Positions 49,344 through 58,322 of a DNA stretch of 64,000 nt are shown in pieces (within the stretch, counting starts at the first letter, position 1; every line of letters begins with the position of its first letter). Source of the DNA: an archaeon. Its GTDB lineage: Archaea > Nanobdellota > Nanobdellia > Pacearchaeales > GW2011-AR1. The notes under the pieces are model-generated. The model saw only the letters and a list, made by a program, of their open reading frames with translations, was not told the origin of the DNA and searched no databases. The stretch covers positions 28,514-92,513 of the forward strand of contig JAUWIJ010000002.1 of NCBI GenBank assembly GCA_030605415.1, given 5' to 3'. The position numbers and the translations under genes are program-made.

Positions 49344-49390
49344 GTTCGACTCCCCAATACTTTTATAAATAAGAACTTCTTAATTTTAGT

Positions 49391-49849
49391 ATGGTGAAAA
49401 AGGTGACGAAGAAAACGATTACTGAAACGATTAGTGATGACGGTTCCAAGAAAACAACTGTGAAAGAACATCCTCCAAAAGAGACTGAGAAAAAATCAGC
49501 AAAAAATAAAATGACAGCAAAAGAAAGGGAAGAACTTTTGATTGAGAATTTTGTGGGGTTACAACATGCAATGACAAATATGTCTATTAAATTTGGATTG
49601 CTTTCAGATAATATTAGTAAATTATTGCAAGTTTTTGAAGAAGCCGCAAAGAATTTTATTTCAGGTGGAAAGAATAACGACAAGGATATGTTGAGCAAAA
49701 TTGATTCGTTATTAAATCAAAATAAAACAATTGCGAAAGGATTGGTTTTAATGGAAGGGAAGTTGAGGGGGCGAGCTGAGGAGCCACAAATGGTGCAACC
49801 TAAAATCGAGGCGCCCCATATTAGACCAAAGCCACTTCCAAACATATGA
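49391..49849 (+). CDS. hypothetical protein
   Basis: ORF directly upstream of 49846. Confidence 0.65.
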   Translation: MVKKVTKKTITETISDDGSKKTTVKEHPPKETEKKSAKNKMTAKEREELLIENFVGLQHAMTNMSIKFGLLSDNISKLLQVFEEAAKNFISGGKNNDKDMLSKIDSLLNQNKTIAKGLVLMEGKLRGRAEEPQMVQPKIEAPHIRPKPLPNI

Positions 49850-50514
49850 GCTCTGAAGAAATTTCTACAATAGCCATTAACCCATTTATCTGTAAGTTTG
49901 TATTTGCAATTATTCAGTCCATTCGGGTTAAGGAGTTTCCTCATGAAGAAAAGCACGTAATTCATGCAGATTTAGTGCCGAAGGTTTCCGAGAAAGTTAT
50001 GTTGGCATCGTTAGGAGAAAAAACAATTCCAAAAAAAAGGAACCTAAGTGAGTTAGTTGCCCCAATACCTATGCCAATGATTACACGCCCTCCGGTTTCA
50101 CCACCAGTTAGAAGAATGCCGCTACGGGTTGAAGTTCCACAAGCGACTCCGCCCATTCAGCCAGTCACTCCACCGAGCGCCCCACAAGAAATCCACACTG
50201 AACCGAGTCAGGATTATGGAAAGATTATTCCCCTATTGAACGACCCGTCGGTTTCTACAATCGAGTGTCAGGGAGCGGGAAAATCTATAACGATTATTCG
50301 AGCTGGACAAAAACAAATGACAAAAATAGTTTTGAGCGCGGGGGATATTAAAAATCTTTTAAAGAAAATTTCAGACACAACACACATTCCATTACTCGAA
50401 GGAGTATTCCGAGCCGCCGCCGACAACTTTTCTATCAATGCGGTAATCTCGGAAATAATTGGCTCAAAATTTATAATCAAAAAACAGACCGCTTATGCAA
50501 TGTTAGAAAGGTAA
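49846..50514 (+). CDS. stand-alone N-terminal-domain homologue of type II/IV secretion ATPase
   Basis: YGKIIPLLNDPSVSTIECQGAGKSITI and GSKFIIKK resemble the FlaI/CpaF N-terminal domain; no Walker A/B. Confidence 0.6.
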   Translation: MSSEEISTIAINPFICKFVFAIIQSIRVKEFPHEEKHVIHADLVPKVSEKVMLASLGEKTIPKKRNLSELVAPIPMPMITRPPVSPPVRRMPLRVEVPQATPPIQPVTPPSAPQEIHTEPSQDYGKIIPLLNDPSVSTIECQGAGKSITIIRAGQKQMTKIVLSAGDIKNLLKKISDTTHIPLLEGVFRAAADNFSINAVISEIIGSKFIIKKQTAYAMLER

Positions 50515-50557
50515 TTTTAATAGAAAGATTTAAATCCCGCTATTTTATTCTTTCTGG

Positions 50558-50860
50558 ATGGAAGGAAATCCAGATAGGGAATATAAAGAAAGGGAATTAG
50601 AAAAGGAATTAGAAGTACAGAAATCCATAGGTAGAGCTAAAAAGGATTTGCCTTTTTCATCTGAAGAAGTTGAAACCTTGGGTGATATTTATGTAGGAAT
50701 TGTAAAAACTAAAGATTCGGTAAAGTATTTTAATAGAATGCAAGGTTCTGAAGATGGCCTGAAAGAATTTGAATTATGGAAAAAATTTCAGGATGTAATT
50801 GGAAAAAACTATACCCCCAATATAAGTTATCAAGAATTTATGAGCAGAGTTCTTCATTGA
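50558..50860 (+). CDS. hypothetical protein
   Basis: 100-aa ORF. Confidence 0.55.
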   Translation: MEGNPDREYKERELEKELEVQKSIGRAKKDLPFSSEEVETLGDIYVGIVKTKDSVKYFNRMQGSEDGLKEFELWKKFQDVIGKNYTPNISYQEFMSRVLH

Positions 50861-50963
50861 AAATAAAGAGGACGGGCAGATTATTGAAATTCAGAAAATA
50901 ATAAAAATGTTCTTCTTAATGTAACAGGCATAATCTTAAATAATTACTAAATTTGGCTTTATC

Positions 50964-51245
50964 ATGAAAAATAAAATTGGCACAGAAAAATTAAAAAAAT
51001 ATTTTAAGCTAACAAAGGAAGGTTTGACCGAAGTCAAGAAAAATATTTTTAAAGGGAAAGAGTCCGAAGGAAAAGAAATTATTGAGATGGTTGAGAATTA
51101 TGTTTCGGATGCGCATCATTTTAAAGACAAGGGTGATTGGGTAAATGCTTTTGCGGCTTTGAATTACGCGCATGGCTGGTTGGATTCTGGAGTTCGGTTA
51201 AAAATATTTGATGTCGATGATGACGAATTGTTTACGATTTGTTAA
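50964..51245 (+). CDS. DUF357 family protein
   Basis: MVENYVSDAHHFKDKGDWVNAFAALNYAHGWLDSGVRL. Confidence 0.88.
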   Translation: MKNKIGTEKLKKYFKLTKEGLTEVKKNIFKGKESEGKEIIEMVENYVSDAHHFKDKGDWVNAFAALNYAHGWLDSGVRLKIFDVDDDELFTIC

Positions 51246-51488
51246 AGTTTTTTGGGATTACTATTAAAAAAGAATAATCACATCCTATTATTACCAGGAT
51301 TCTCATTACTTCTCGCTCCAGCCTTTCTCTCGAAAAATCTTCTGCGCAAAAACCACGCCTGCTTACCAGAACATCCTATATTAATAATATTAGATTTTGA
51401 TGTTGGAAAAAATTAAATATGAAAATCTCGCTTTGCGAGATGAATATGATTTGTGAAATTATTTTTAGCAAATTAAGAAAATAAAATT

Positions 51489-51743
51489 TTATGGAAAATA
51501 AGCTCGTCTCAGTAAATCTACAGTAACTATTCCTAAACCCACCAATCCACTAATTTTTGCTTGTCTAAAACCGATTTCATCGATATATCTCTTCCTTTCA
51601 TCGCTGTAACTCTCTAAATCTTGATGAGGACTCTTTTCTGTTCTTGAAAGATATTTGTAGAAGCCTATTATTGGAAGATTCCTTTCTAAACCAGTTGGAA
51701 CTAGATTTGAAAATTTTTCCGTTTTTATTTCAAGTTGTTCCAT
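51489..51743 (-). CDS. hypothetical protein
   Basis: 84-aa ORF. Confidence 0.45.
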   Translation of the reverse strand: MEQLEIKTEKFSNLVPTGLERNLPIIGFYKYLSRTEKSPHQDLESYSDERKRYIDEIGFRQAKISGLVGLGIVTVDLLRRAYFP

Positions 51744-51861
51744 AGTATCTTCAAAAAATTAAACTTTATAAACCTTTCTATTTTGTTATCACTCTCTAAT
51801 AACTTCAATTCTTCTCCCACTAATAATGTTGCGAATAATAATTTTGTTTTATAATAAAAAA

Positions 51862-52143
51862 CTAATTGTAAACTTTTTCTCTTTTATCAATTTTTGTTAT
51901 GAGAATTGTGTTCTCCTTATTCTTAACTTTGTAAAGAACTCTACATTTTCCAATTCTATATCTAAAAACTTTTTCATTTTCTTCTCTTCCAATAAATTTG
52001 GAGCCTGAAGGAACTGAATTTTCTTTCAAAGAATTTAATTTTGTTTTAATACGGGCAAATAATTTATCCTCGCATTTTGAAAGAAACTTTTTTGCTTGAT
52101 TTGAAAATTCCAGTTCAAACATTTTTACTTCTTTCATTTTCAA
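51862..52143 (-). CDS. RelE-family toxin
   Basis: FELEFSNQAKKFLSKCEDKLFARIKTKLNSL...KVFRYRIGKCRVLYKV. Confidence 0.88.
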   Translation of the reverse strand: MKMKEVKMFELEFSNQAKKFLSKCEDKLFARIKTKLNSLKENSVPSGSKFIGREENEKVFRYRIGKCRVLYKVKNKENTILITKIDKREKVYN

Positions 52144-52324
52144 TATCTTCTAAAGAAAATGTTTTCCTTTCTTTAAATTCTTCATCAGCAATTCTTAATG
52201 CTTCTCTATCATCATAGTCTAAAATGCAATCTTCGTCCACACTATTTTGTCTGATAATATTAACATCTTTCTGAATCTGAATTAGTTTATTCATTATTTC
52301 TTGCATATTTATTTGCATTTCCAT
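52115..52324 (-). CDS. cognate antitoxin
   Basis: 69-aa ORF overlapping relE by 29 nt. Confidence 0.75.
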   Translation of the reverse strand: MEMQINMQEIMNKLIQIQKDVNIIRQNSVDEDCILDYDDREALRIADEEFKERKTFSLEDIENERSKNV

Positions 52325-52454
52325 GAATTTATTAGTTTCTTCAAATTTATAAATCTTTCTTTTTTGAAGTGATGATTATAAAAATCAAAAAATTCTCTCG
52401 TTCGACCACGCTTGGGCGGACGAATGAAAAATTACAAATTTTTCTTCAACACAA

Positions 52455-52607
52455 TTTTAAACCAAATGCCTCCAAAGTATCGGTATTATGCTTAGCCCTG
52501 TCCATTTTCAGGGCACTGAACCTTAATAGGTGAGCTGTTACGCTTTCTTTAAATGATAGCTGCTTCTAAGCTTACATCCCCAGTGTCTCAGGTTCAAGCC
52601 AAATCTA
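52455..52607 (-). rRNA. free-standing 23S rRNA fragment containing the GTPase-associated centre
   Basis: minus-strand GGGGATGTAAGCTTAGAAGCAGCTATCATTTAAAGAAAGCGTAACAGCTCACC...GCCCTGAAAATGGACAGGGCTAAG, matching conserved 23S around E. coli 1051-1150. Confidence 0.85.
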
Positions 52608-52634
52608 TATAAATCCAAATTACTCTTTTAATTT

Positions 52635-53315
52635 ATGAAAAATACGTGGGTGATTAGTTTAGGCGGTTCGAGAATTGTTCCGGACGATGTCGACGATAAA
52701 TTTTTATTAAAGTTCAAGAAATTATTAGATTCCCATAACTCTCAAAAATTTGTGGTTGTGACTGGTGGTGGCTCGACAGCTCGGAGATATATTAACGCCT
52801 TAAAAAAATTGGGGAAAAAAACAAAAGCACAATCAACAGAAGGAATCGCGATTACGAGACTGCACGCCGGATTTATGATGAGATTTTTTGGCGAGGAAGC
52901 GAATGAAGATTTACCCCTAAATATAAAAAGAGTCCGAAACTTACTCAGGAAAAATCGAGTCGTATTTTGCGGAGCGTTAAGATATCGACGAAAAAATACA
53001 TCGGATGGGACGGCGGCGAAAATTGCCGGTTATTTGAAATGTCCATTTATTAATTTAACAAACATCAAGGGTCTTTATACTTCTAACCCAAAAAAGAACA
53101 AGAAGGCAAAATTCATTGCGAAAATTAGTTGGGAAAAATTCATGAAAATTGCAAAAAAAATAAAATATGAAGCAGGACAACATTTTGTTCTGGACCAGAT
53201 TGCAGCAAAGACAATTAAGGAGAAAAAAATCACAACTTATATTGTCGGTTCACTTGAAGCAATTGATAAAATTTTGAAAAACAAAAAGTTTGTCGGAACG
53301 GTGATTGGAGAATGA
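52635..53315 (+). CDS. pyrH: UMP kinase, archaeal type
   Basis: WVISLGGSRIVPD, VVTGGGSTARRYI, TSDGTAAKIAGYL, INLTNIKGLYTSNPKK. Confidence 0.93.
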   Translation: MKNTWVISLGGSRIVPDDVDDKFLLKFKKLLDSHNSQKFVVVTGGGSTARRYINALKKLGKKTKAQSTEGIAITRLHAGFMMRFFGEEANEDLPLNIKRVRNLLRKNRVVFCGALRYRRKNTSDGTAAKIAGYLKCPFINLTNIKGLYTSNPKKNKKAKFIAKISWEKFMKIAKKIKYEAGQHFVLDQIAAKTIKEKKITTYIVGSLEAIDKILKNKKFVGTVIGE

Positions 53316-53371
53316 AATCGGAAAGTTTATATACATATATGTAATTATAATTTATATAAATGTAATAAAAT

Positions 53372-53650
53372 ATGATAAATATGTTAATGCAAAAAAAACC
53401 GTTACACTGGCCAACTTTGAATACTGTGATTATGGTGGAAAAAGCCCTGAAGAACATGTCCGGTAGCGTTATGACAATTCCTGAGCTAAAAAAAAGTTTG
53501 CCAAGACAGGTAAATCATAATACATTGATAACAATTTTGGAATATTTAGATAAGAGCAATAAAATTCTTGTCGGATTAAGAGGAATAACCTGGATACATG
53601 ATACGAATCCGAAGTTAAAAGAAGCTATTCGTAATGGGATGGAGATTTAA
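53372..53650 (+). CDS. winged-helix protein, candidate antitoxin
   Basis: MTIPELKKSLPRQVNHNTLITILEYLDKSNKILV; adjacent to RelE-like ORF. Confidence 0.65.
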   Translation: MINMLMQKKPLHWPTLNTVIMVEKALKNMSGSVMTIPELKKSLPRQVNHNTLITILEYLDKSNKILVGLRGITWIHDTNPKLKEAIRNGMEI

Positions 53651-53651
53651 A

Positions 53652-54005
53652 ATGTTTGAAAAAGAAGTAAGAATTATTTTGTCTAATGAAGCTAAAGAGG
53701 TTTATAGATATCTAAATAGCGAGGCTACAACTTCAAAAATTGAAAAAAGTATTTTAAATGCGATTAAAAATAAGGCAGTACTTATTAAAGAAAATCCTCA
53801 TTATGGGAACCCAATAGCGAAAAAGCTTATCCCAAAAGAATATGTTAAAAAATATGGCACAAAGAATTTGTTCAGGATTGAGCTTCCTAATTTTTGGAGA
53901 ATGTTGTACTCGTTGGAAGAGGGTGAAACAAAAATTGAGATTGTAGCGTTTGTAATTGAAATGCTTGACCACAAGAAATATAATAAAAGATTTGGTTATA
54001 AATAA
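53652..54005 (+). CDS. RelE/ParE-like protein
   Basis: ILSNEAKEVYRYLN...LFRIELPNFWRMLYSLEEGETKIEIVAFVIEMLDHKKYNKRFGYK. Confidence 0.7.
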   Translation: MFEKEVRIILSNEAKEVYRYLNSEATTSKIEKSILNAIKNKAVLIKENPHYGNPIAKKLIPKEYVKKYGTKNLFRIELPNFWRMLYSLEEGETKIEIVAFVIEMLDHKKYNKRFGYK

Positions 54006-54620
54006 ATGAAAGACATAAACTTATTCCAAACAAAAGATTCAATCTATTTAAAGAAAGTAAAATCTAAAACAGAAGTTTCAAAAGATGATTCTTGTGACGG
54101 ATTTTTAATTGACTCTTCGGAAAAAGAAGCAAGGAGGATTATTGAATCCTTGAAGGGTTCTGGCGTCGCACGCGACATACCTTCTAAATTGGGCACAAGA
54201 GTGCCATCTTCATCAGGCAAAAAAATTGCAATTGCCGGCGGAGATGATGCATTTAACCGTCGTGTAGTTGAAACTTTGAAAATCGATTATTTGATTTCGC
54301 CCGAGCGGGAAGTAAAAAAAGATAACTTAAAACAAAGAGATTCCGGGATTAATCACGTCGTAGCAAAAGAAGCAGCGAAGAGGGGCATTGTAATTATTAT
54401 TAATTTTAATGAGATTCAAAAGTTGAAAACTAAAGAAAAGGCGTTGAGGATAAGACGGCTAATTCAAAATGTGAAAATTTGTCGGAAGGCGGGATGTGAT
54501 ATTAAAATTGCAAGTTTGACTTCAAATCAAAAATCATCAACAGACGAGAGAGGACGAAAATCGTTTGGTGTGAGTTTGGGAATGTCGAGCGGACAGGCGA
54601 CGAAAAGTGTGCAGTTTTAG
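54006..54620 (+). CDS. rnp3: RNase P protein subunit p30
   Basis: IAIAGGDDAFNRRVVET, DSGINHVVAKEAAKRGIVI, SLTSNQKSSTDERGRKSFGVSLGM. Confidence 0.85.
   Translation: MKDINLFQTKDSIYLKKVKSKTEVSKDDSCDGFLIDSSEKEARRIIESLKGSGVARDIPSKLGTRVPSSSGKKIAIAGGDDAFNRRVVETLKIDYLISPEREVKKDNLKQRDSGINHVVAKEAAKRGIVIIINFNEIQKLKTKEKALRIRRLIQNVKICRKAGCDIKIASLTSNQKSSTDERGRKSFGVSLGMSSGQATKSVQF
54162..54218 (+). repeat. 57-nt palindromic insertion element, divergent copy (in RNase P p30 gene)
   Basis: GGCGTCGC-AC-GCGAC ATACCTTCT AAATT GGGCAC-AAGA-GTGCC; 57 nt = 19 codons GVARDIPSKLGTRVPSSSG. Confidence 0.6.
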
Positions 54621-54633
54621 AGAAAAAATATTC

Positions 54634-54852
54634 TTATGCCTTATTCCAAACAAAAGTCATCAAGAAAACAAAAGTCAAAGTTATGGCGACCTGCTCATTT
54701 GTAGCATAGAAAATTGCAGCGAAGAAAGCCAACACCCATAAAATAATTGGGAAGTAAGGACTATTTGAATAAATTTGTTTTTCGTCTTTTGTAAGGGTTG
54801 CGAGTGCGAAGCCAAGTGGAATTGCAAGGACGAGTGCTAAGTATTCTATCAT
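54634..54852 (-). CDS. small membrane protein
   Basis: 72 aa, two or three TM segments. Confidence 0.6.
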   Translation of the reverse strand: MIEYLALVLAIPLGFALATLTKDEKQIYSNSPYFPIILWVLAFFAAIFYATNEQVAITLTFVFLMTFVWNKA

Positions 54853-54870
54853 AGGGTTTTTAATTGGTCG

Positions 54871-55776
54871 ATGTTATTAAATGTTATGAAACTAATTGAT
54901 GTCCACGCACATTTGGACCATGCTCGTTTTGAAAAAGATTTAGATGAAGTTGTTAAAAGATTTGAGAAAGCGGGCGGGAAATTTATTATTTCGTCTGGTG
55001 TAAATCCTGCTACGAATCGAAAAATTCTTGAGCTTTCTAAAAAATATAATGTTGTAAAATGTAGTTTCGGTCTTTACCCCATTGATGCTTTAGCAAAAGA
55101 AATTGAAAATGGTGAAGCAAATGGTTTTCTGAGAGATATAGAAAAGTTTAGTGTCGACGAAGAATTGGATTGGATTGAAAAACACACCAACGATTGTGTT
55201 GCGATTGGGGAAATTGGATTAGATTATAATTGGTCCTCGAAGGATGACCCTGATGGTCCCAAAGATTTTCAGACGGAAGAGATGAGGGAAAAGCAGAAAG
55301 AAGTTTTTAGAAAAGTGCTGGGCTTGGCGAAAAAAATTAAAAAACCGGTTGTGATTCATTCGAGGAAGGCGGAGTTGGATGCGATAGAAATTTTGGAGGA
55401 GACGGATTTTATAGTACCCAAGGGTACACCTCCTGCCCAGACGGCATCTGCTGGCACAGACAGGGTCGGCGTGATAATGCATTGTTTTAACGGGAAGAAA
55501 AGTTTAATTCGTCGGTGTGTTGAAAATGACTGGAGTTTTTCAGTACCACCTGTGATTGCGAGACTGGAGCATTTTAAAATGTTAGTCGAGATGGTTCCAC
55601 TAAAGCAATTGTTGACAGAAACAGATGCTCCTTATTTATCGCCAGTTGCAGGAGAGAGAAATGAGTCTGCGAATATTATTACAACGATTAAAATTATTGC
55701 TGAGATTAAAGGTTTAAGTGAAAAAAAAGTCGCGAAGCAAATATTTAATAATGCCAAAAACTTATTTAATTTGTAA
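54871..55776 (+). CDS. tatD: TatD-family metal-dependent hydrolase with 19-aa insertion
   Basis: LIDVHAHLDHARF, AIGEIGLDYNW, VIHSRKAELDA, VIMHCFNGKK, TETDAPYLSP. Confidence 0.9.
   Translation: MLLNVMKLIDVHAHLDHARFEKDLDEVVKRFEKAGGKFIISSGVNPATNRKILELSKKYNVVKCSFGLYPIDALAKEIENGEANGFLRDIEKFSVDEELDWIEKHTNDCVAIGEIGLDYNWSSKDDPDGPKDFQTEEMREKQKEVFRKVLGLAKKIKKPVVIHSRKAELDAIEILEETDFIVPKGTPPAQTASAGTDRVGVIMHCFNGKKSLIRRCVENDWSFSVPPVIARLEHFKMLVEMVPLKQLLTETDAPYLSPVAGERNESANIITTIKIIAEIKGLSEKKVAKQIFNNAKNLFNL
55414..55470 (+). repeat. 57-nt palindromic insertion element, copy 2 (in tatD, sense)
   Basis: GTACCC-AA-GGGTAC ACCTCCTGCCCAGACGGCATCTGCTGGCACAGACAGGGTCGGC; encodes VPKGTPPAQTASAGTDRVG. Confidence 0.85.
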
Positions 55777-55778
55777 AG

Positions 55779-56651
55779 ATGGAATGGTATATTATTGCTC
55801 TCATTGCGGCGTTTTTTTCTGCGTCGGCGGCGATTCTCGAGAAAAAGATTTTGTTTAAAGAAAAGGCACTTTCGCTTTCACTTATTCTCGCTATGTTCAA
55901 TCTTGTTTTAGCTATCCCCTTTTTCTTTTTTATTGATTATACTTTGCTTTCAGCTTCGGGAATAAGTGTTTTATTTTTCAAATCAATTCTTGGCGCGGTT
56001 GCGTTTTTGTTTGTTATGAAAGGGATTAAAAATTTAGATATTAGCAAAGCATTGCCTTTGCTCGTTTTGACTCCTGGGCTGGTTGCTTTTTCTGCATTTA
56101 TCATTCTCGGAGAAGCCCTCAAATTAATTGAGATTGGCGGTATGGTTTTATTGCTGGGAGGAACTTATATTTTGCAATTGGATAATCGGCGAGGTTTTTT
56201 GAGTCCATGGAAATCTTTTATTAAGGTTAAAGGGAATTATTATATTATTCTTGCATTAGTATTATTTACAATCACGTCAATTTTAGATAAAGCCCTTTTG
56301 CAAAATTACAAGGTTCCGCTAAATGCATTTATGGGTTTTCAACATTTATTTTTTGCAATAGTTTTTGTGTTCTTGGCAATTATATATTCTCGAGGCGTGA
56401 GCTTGAAAAAATCGTTTAAGTTTTCATGGAAACTAATTGCCATCTTAGCTGTAATTACTATTGTTTATCGATATTCGTATCTTTATGCGGTAAAGATTGC
56501 GCCGGTCGCATTGGTTCTTTCGATTAAAAGAATTTCCGTTTTCTTTGCTGTTTTAATTGGAGGAAAATTATTTGAAGACAGAAGCTTGACGAGGAGATGT
56601 ATCGCAACTGCGATAATGATTATTGGGGCAATCTTAATTATCGCTAATTAA
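55779..56651 (+). CDS. EamA-type DMT superfamily transporter
   Basis: about 10 TM helices. Confidence 0.88.
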   Translation: MEWYIIALIAAFFSASAAILEKKILFKEKALSLSLILAMFNLVLAIPFFFFIDYTLLSASGISVLFFKSILGAVAFLFVMKGIKNLDISKALPLLVLTPGLVAFSAFIILGEALKLIEIGGMVLLLGGTYILQLDNRRGFLSPWKSFIKVKGNYYIILALVLFTITSILDKALLQNYKVPLNAFMGFQHLFFAIVFVFLAIIYSRGVSLKKSFKFSWKLIAILAVITIVYRYSYLYAVKIAPVALVLSIKRISVFFAVLIGGKLFEDRSLTRRCIATAIMIIGAILIIAN

Positions 56652-57495
56652 ACCAACATTTTCCGCTGAATTTTATTCCTTTCGCCTTGCTGACCAGCCC
56701 CTTCCTATTTTCGGGAATGTCCTCTTTTCTCGCTTTCCTTAAATATTGCATTACCTTGTTATGTTTTTGCTTAACACTTAGTTTTTTATTTGTGTGCGGT
56801 CCTCCAATACATCCACCGACACAAAATAAACAATCAAGGAGTTTTATTTTTGGGTCAGGATTTTTTAAAAATTCCACGACCTCATTTATCCCATCAATGA
56901 TTTTAATTTCGTCTTTGCGAATTATTTTTTTAATATGTGCCGTTTTGGCTAACCCTCCCGAGAGAGGAAAAATTTTTGTATAATCATTGTAGAATTTATC
57001 GAATTTTATTTTTTTCCTAAACAAAGGTTTCCTAATTTTGTATTTCCCGAAGAGTTCTTTTAACTGGTCGTAGTCAATTATCCCGTCAATATATTTACAC
57101 GACTCCGCTTCTATTTTCTTGAAGTCACAAGGTGATAAAAAAATTGTTTTGTGTTTTGGAAAATGTTTTTTGCAAATTTTTGCCATCGCTACCACGGGAC
57201 TATCTATTTTGACAAGCTTGTTTTTTAATTCGGGAAATTTATTAGTTATAGTCGAAACAACTCCAGGACATGGGGAGGATATGACTAATCCTTTTGATTT
57301 TTTTAAGAGTTTATGATATTCCATGTTGACCATTTTTGCCCCAAAGGTCAGTTCAACAACTTTATCAAATCCAAATTTTTTTAGTCGCCACACAAAAGAA
57401 GGGTATGTAAAATCCGTAACAAAAGACGGGGCAACGAGTGCTACACACTTTTCTTTTTTAAGAAGTCGCTCCATCTTTGGGATATTATTTTTCAT
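56644..57495 (-). CDS. short [FeFe]-hydrogenase large-subunit-like protein
   Basis: SSPCPGV (L1), LSPCDFKKIEAE (L2), DCLFCVGGCIGGPH (L3); no N-terminal ferredoxin domain. Confidence 0.8.
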   Translation of the reverse strand: MKNNIPKMERLLKKEKCVALVAPSFVTDFTYPSFVWRLKKFGFDKVVELTFGAKMVNMEYHKLLKKSKGLVISSPCPGVVSTITNKFPELKNKLVKIDSPVVAMAKICKKHFPKHKTIFLSPCDFKKIEAESCKYIDGIIDYDQLKELFGKYKIRKPLFRKKIKFDKFYNDYTKIFPLSGGLAKTAHIKKIIRKDEIKIIDGINEVVEFLKNPDPKIKLLDCLFCVGGCIGGPHTNKKLSVKQKHNKVMQYLRKARKEDIPENRKGLVSKAKGIKFSGKCWFN

Positions 57496-58322
57496 TTATC
57501 TCTCCATAATTTTTTACTCCTCAACAATTCAGAAAGCTGTGGCCATTTTTTTTCAGGTGTCGGTTCTTTTGATTGATAAATTATACCAAGAGAAATTTTT
57601 CCCCTTTTTGAATTGTAGTCAAATTCGTCAGCCAATTTTTCCGCAATTTTTTTATTTGTATTAGTTTTAATTTTATACATTTGCTTATCTTTATTGTTGG
57701 CGTCGGGATTAAAAATCAGGCAGTCCTGAATTACTTCGACAAACGAGAAACCTTTGTGTGCGATTGCTTTTGTAAATGTTTCAACCATGTGCGGAACGTC
57801 TCGCGCGTTTGTTCGTGCAATAAATGTTGCATTTGATGCGAGTGCTAATTTAATCGGATTCATTGGTTTGTCAAACACTCCCAGTGGCGCCGATTTTGAA
57901 ATATATCCTCGCTGGGACGTTGGAGTTGGTTGCCCCGTTGTTAGCGAGAAGGATTGATTATCGTGGAGAATTAGCGTCATGTCGGCGTTGTATTTGAATG
58001 CGTGAATAAAATGCGAAATACCCTCTGCATACACAGCTCCATCACCAGCGAATGTTAAAACTTTTAAATTTGGGTTCCCCATTTTTATTCCGATTGCAGT
58101 TGGAATTGCCCGACCATGAAGGCAATTAATTCCTGACAAATTTAGATAGTCAAAAATTTTCGCATGGCAACCTATATCCGTCGTGATTGCGAAATCGGTT
58201 TGTTTATGTTTTCCTGACTGAATTAACTTTACTATAGTTTGCTTAACACTCTCGAGTATCATATGATTCGGACATCCTGGGCACCAGGTGTTTTCAGATT
58301 TTGTATTCAAGTTTGGTTTCAT
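57492..58322 (-). CDS. 2-oxoacid:ferredoxin oxidoreductase beta subunit
   Basis: WCPGCPNHMILE, GIGCHAKIF-like, LTFAGDGAVYAEGISHFIHA, HDNQSFSLTTGQPTPTS. Confidence 0.93.
   Translation of the reverse strand: MKPNLNTKSENTWCPGCPNHMILESVKQTIVKLIQSGKHKQTDFAITTDIGCHAKIFDYLNLSGINCLHGRAIPTAIGIKMGNPNLKVLTFAGDGAVYAEGISHFIHAFKYNADMTLILHDNQSFSLTTGQPTPTSQRGYISKSAPLGVFDKPMNPIKLALASNATFIARTNARDVPHMVETFTKAIAHKGFSFVEVIQDCLIFNPDANNKDKQMYKIKTNTNKKIAEKLADEFDYNSKRGKISLGIIYQSKEPTPEKKWPQLSELLRSKKLWRDK

Noticed and set aside
49330-49365. Possible tRNA 3' end (GAGTTCGACTCCCCAATACTTTT)
   Set aside because: No matching 5' acceptor or anticodon arm upstream; probably chance.
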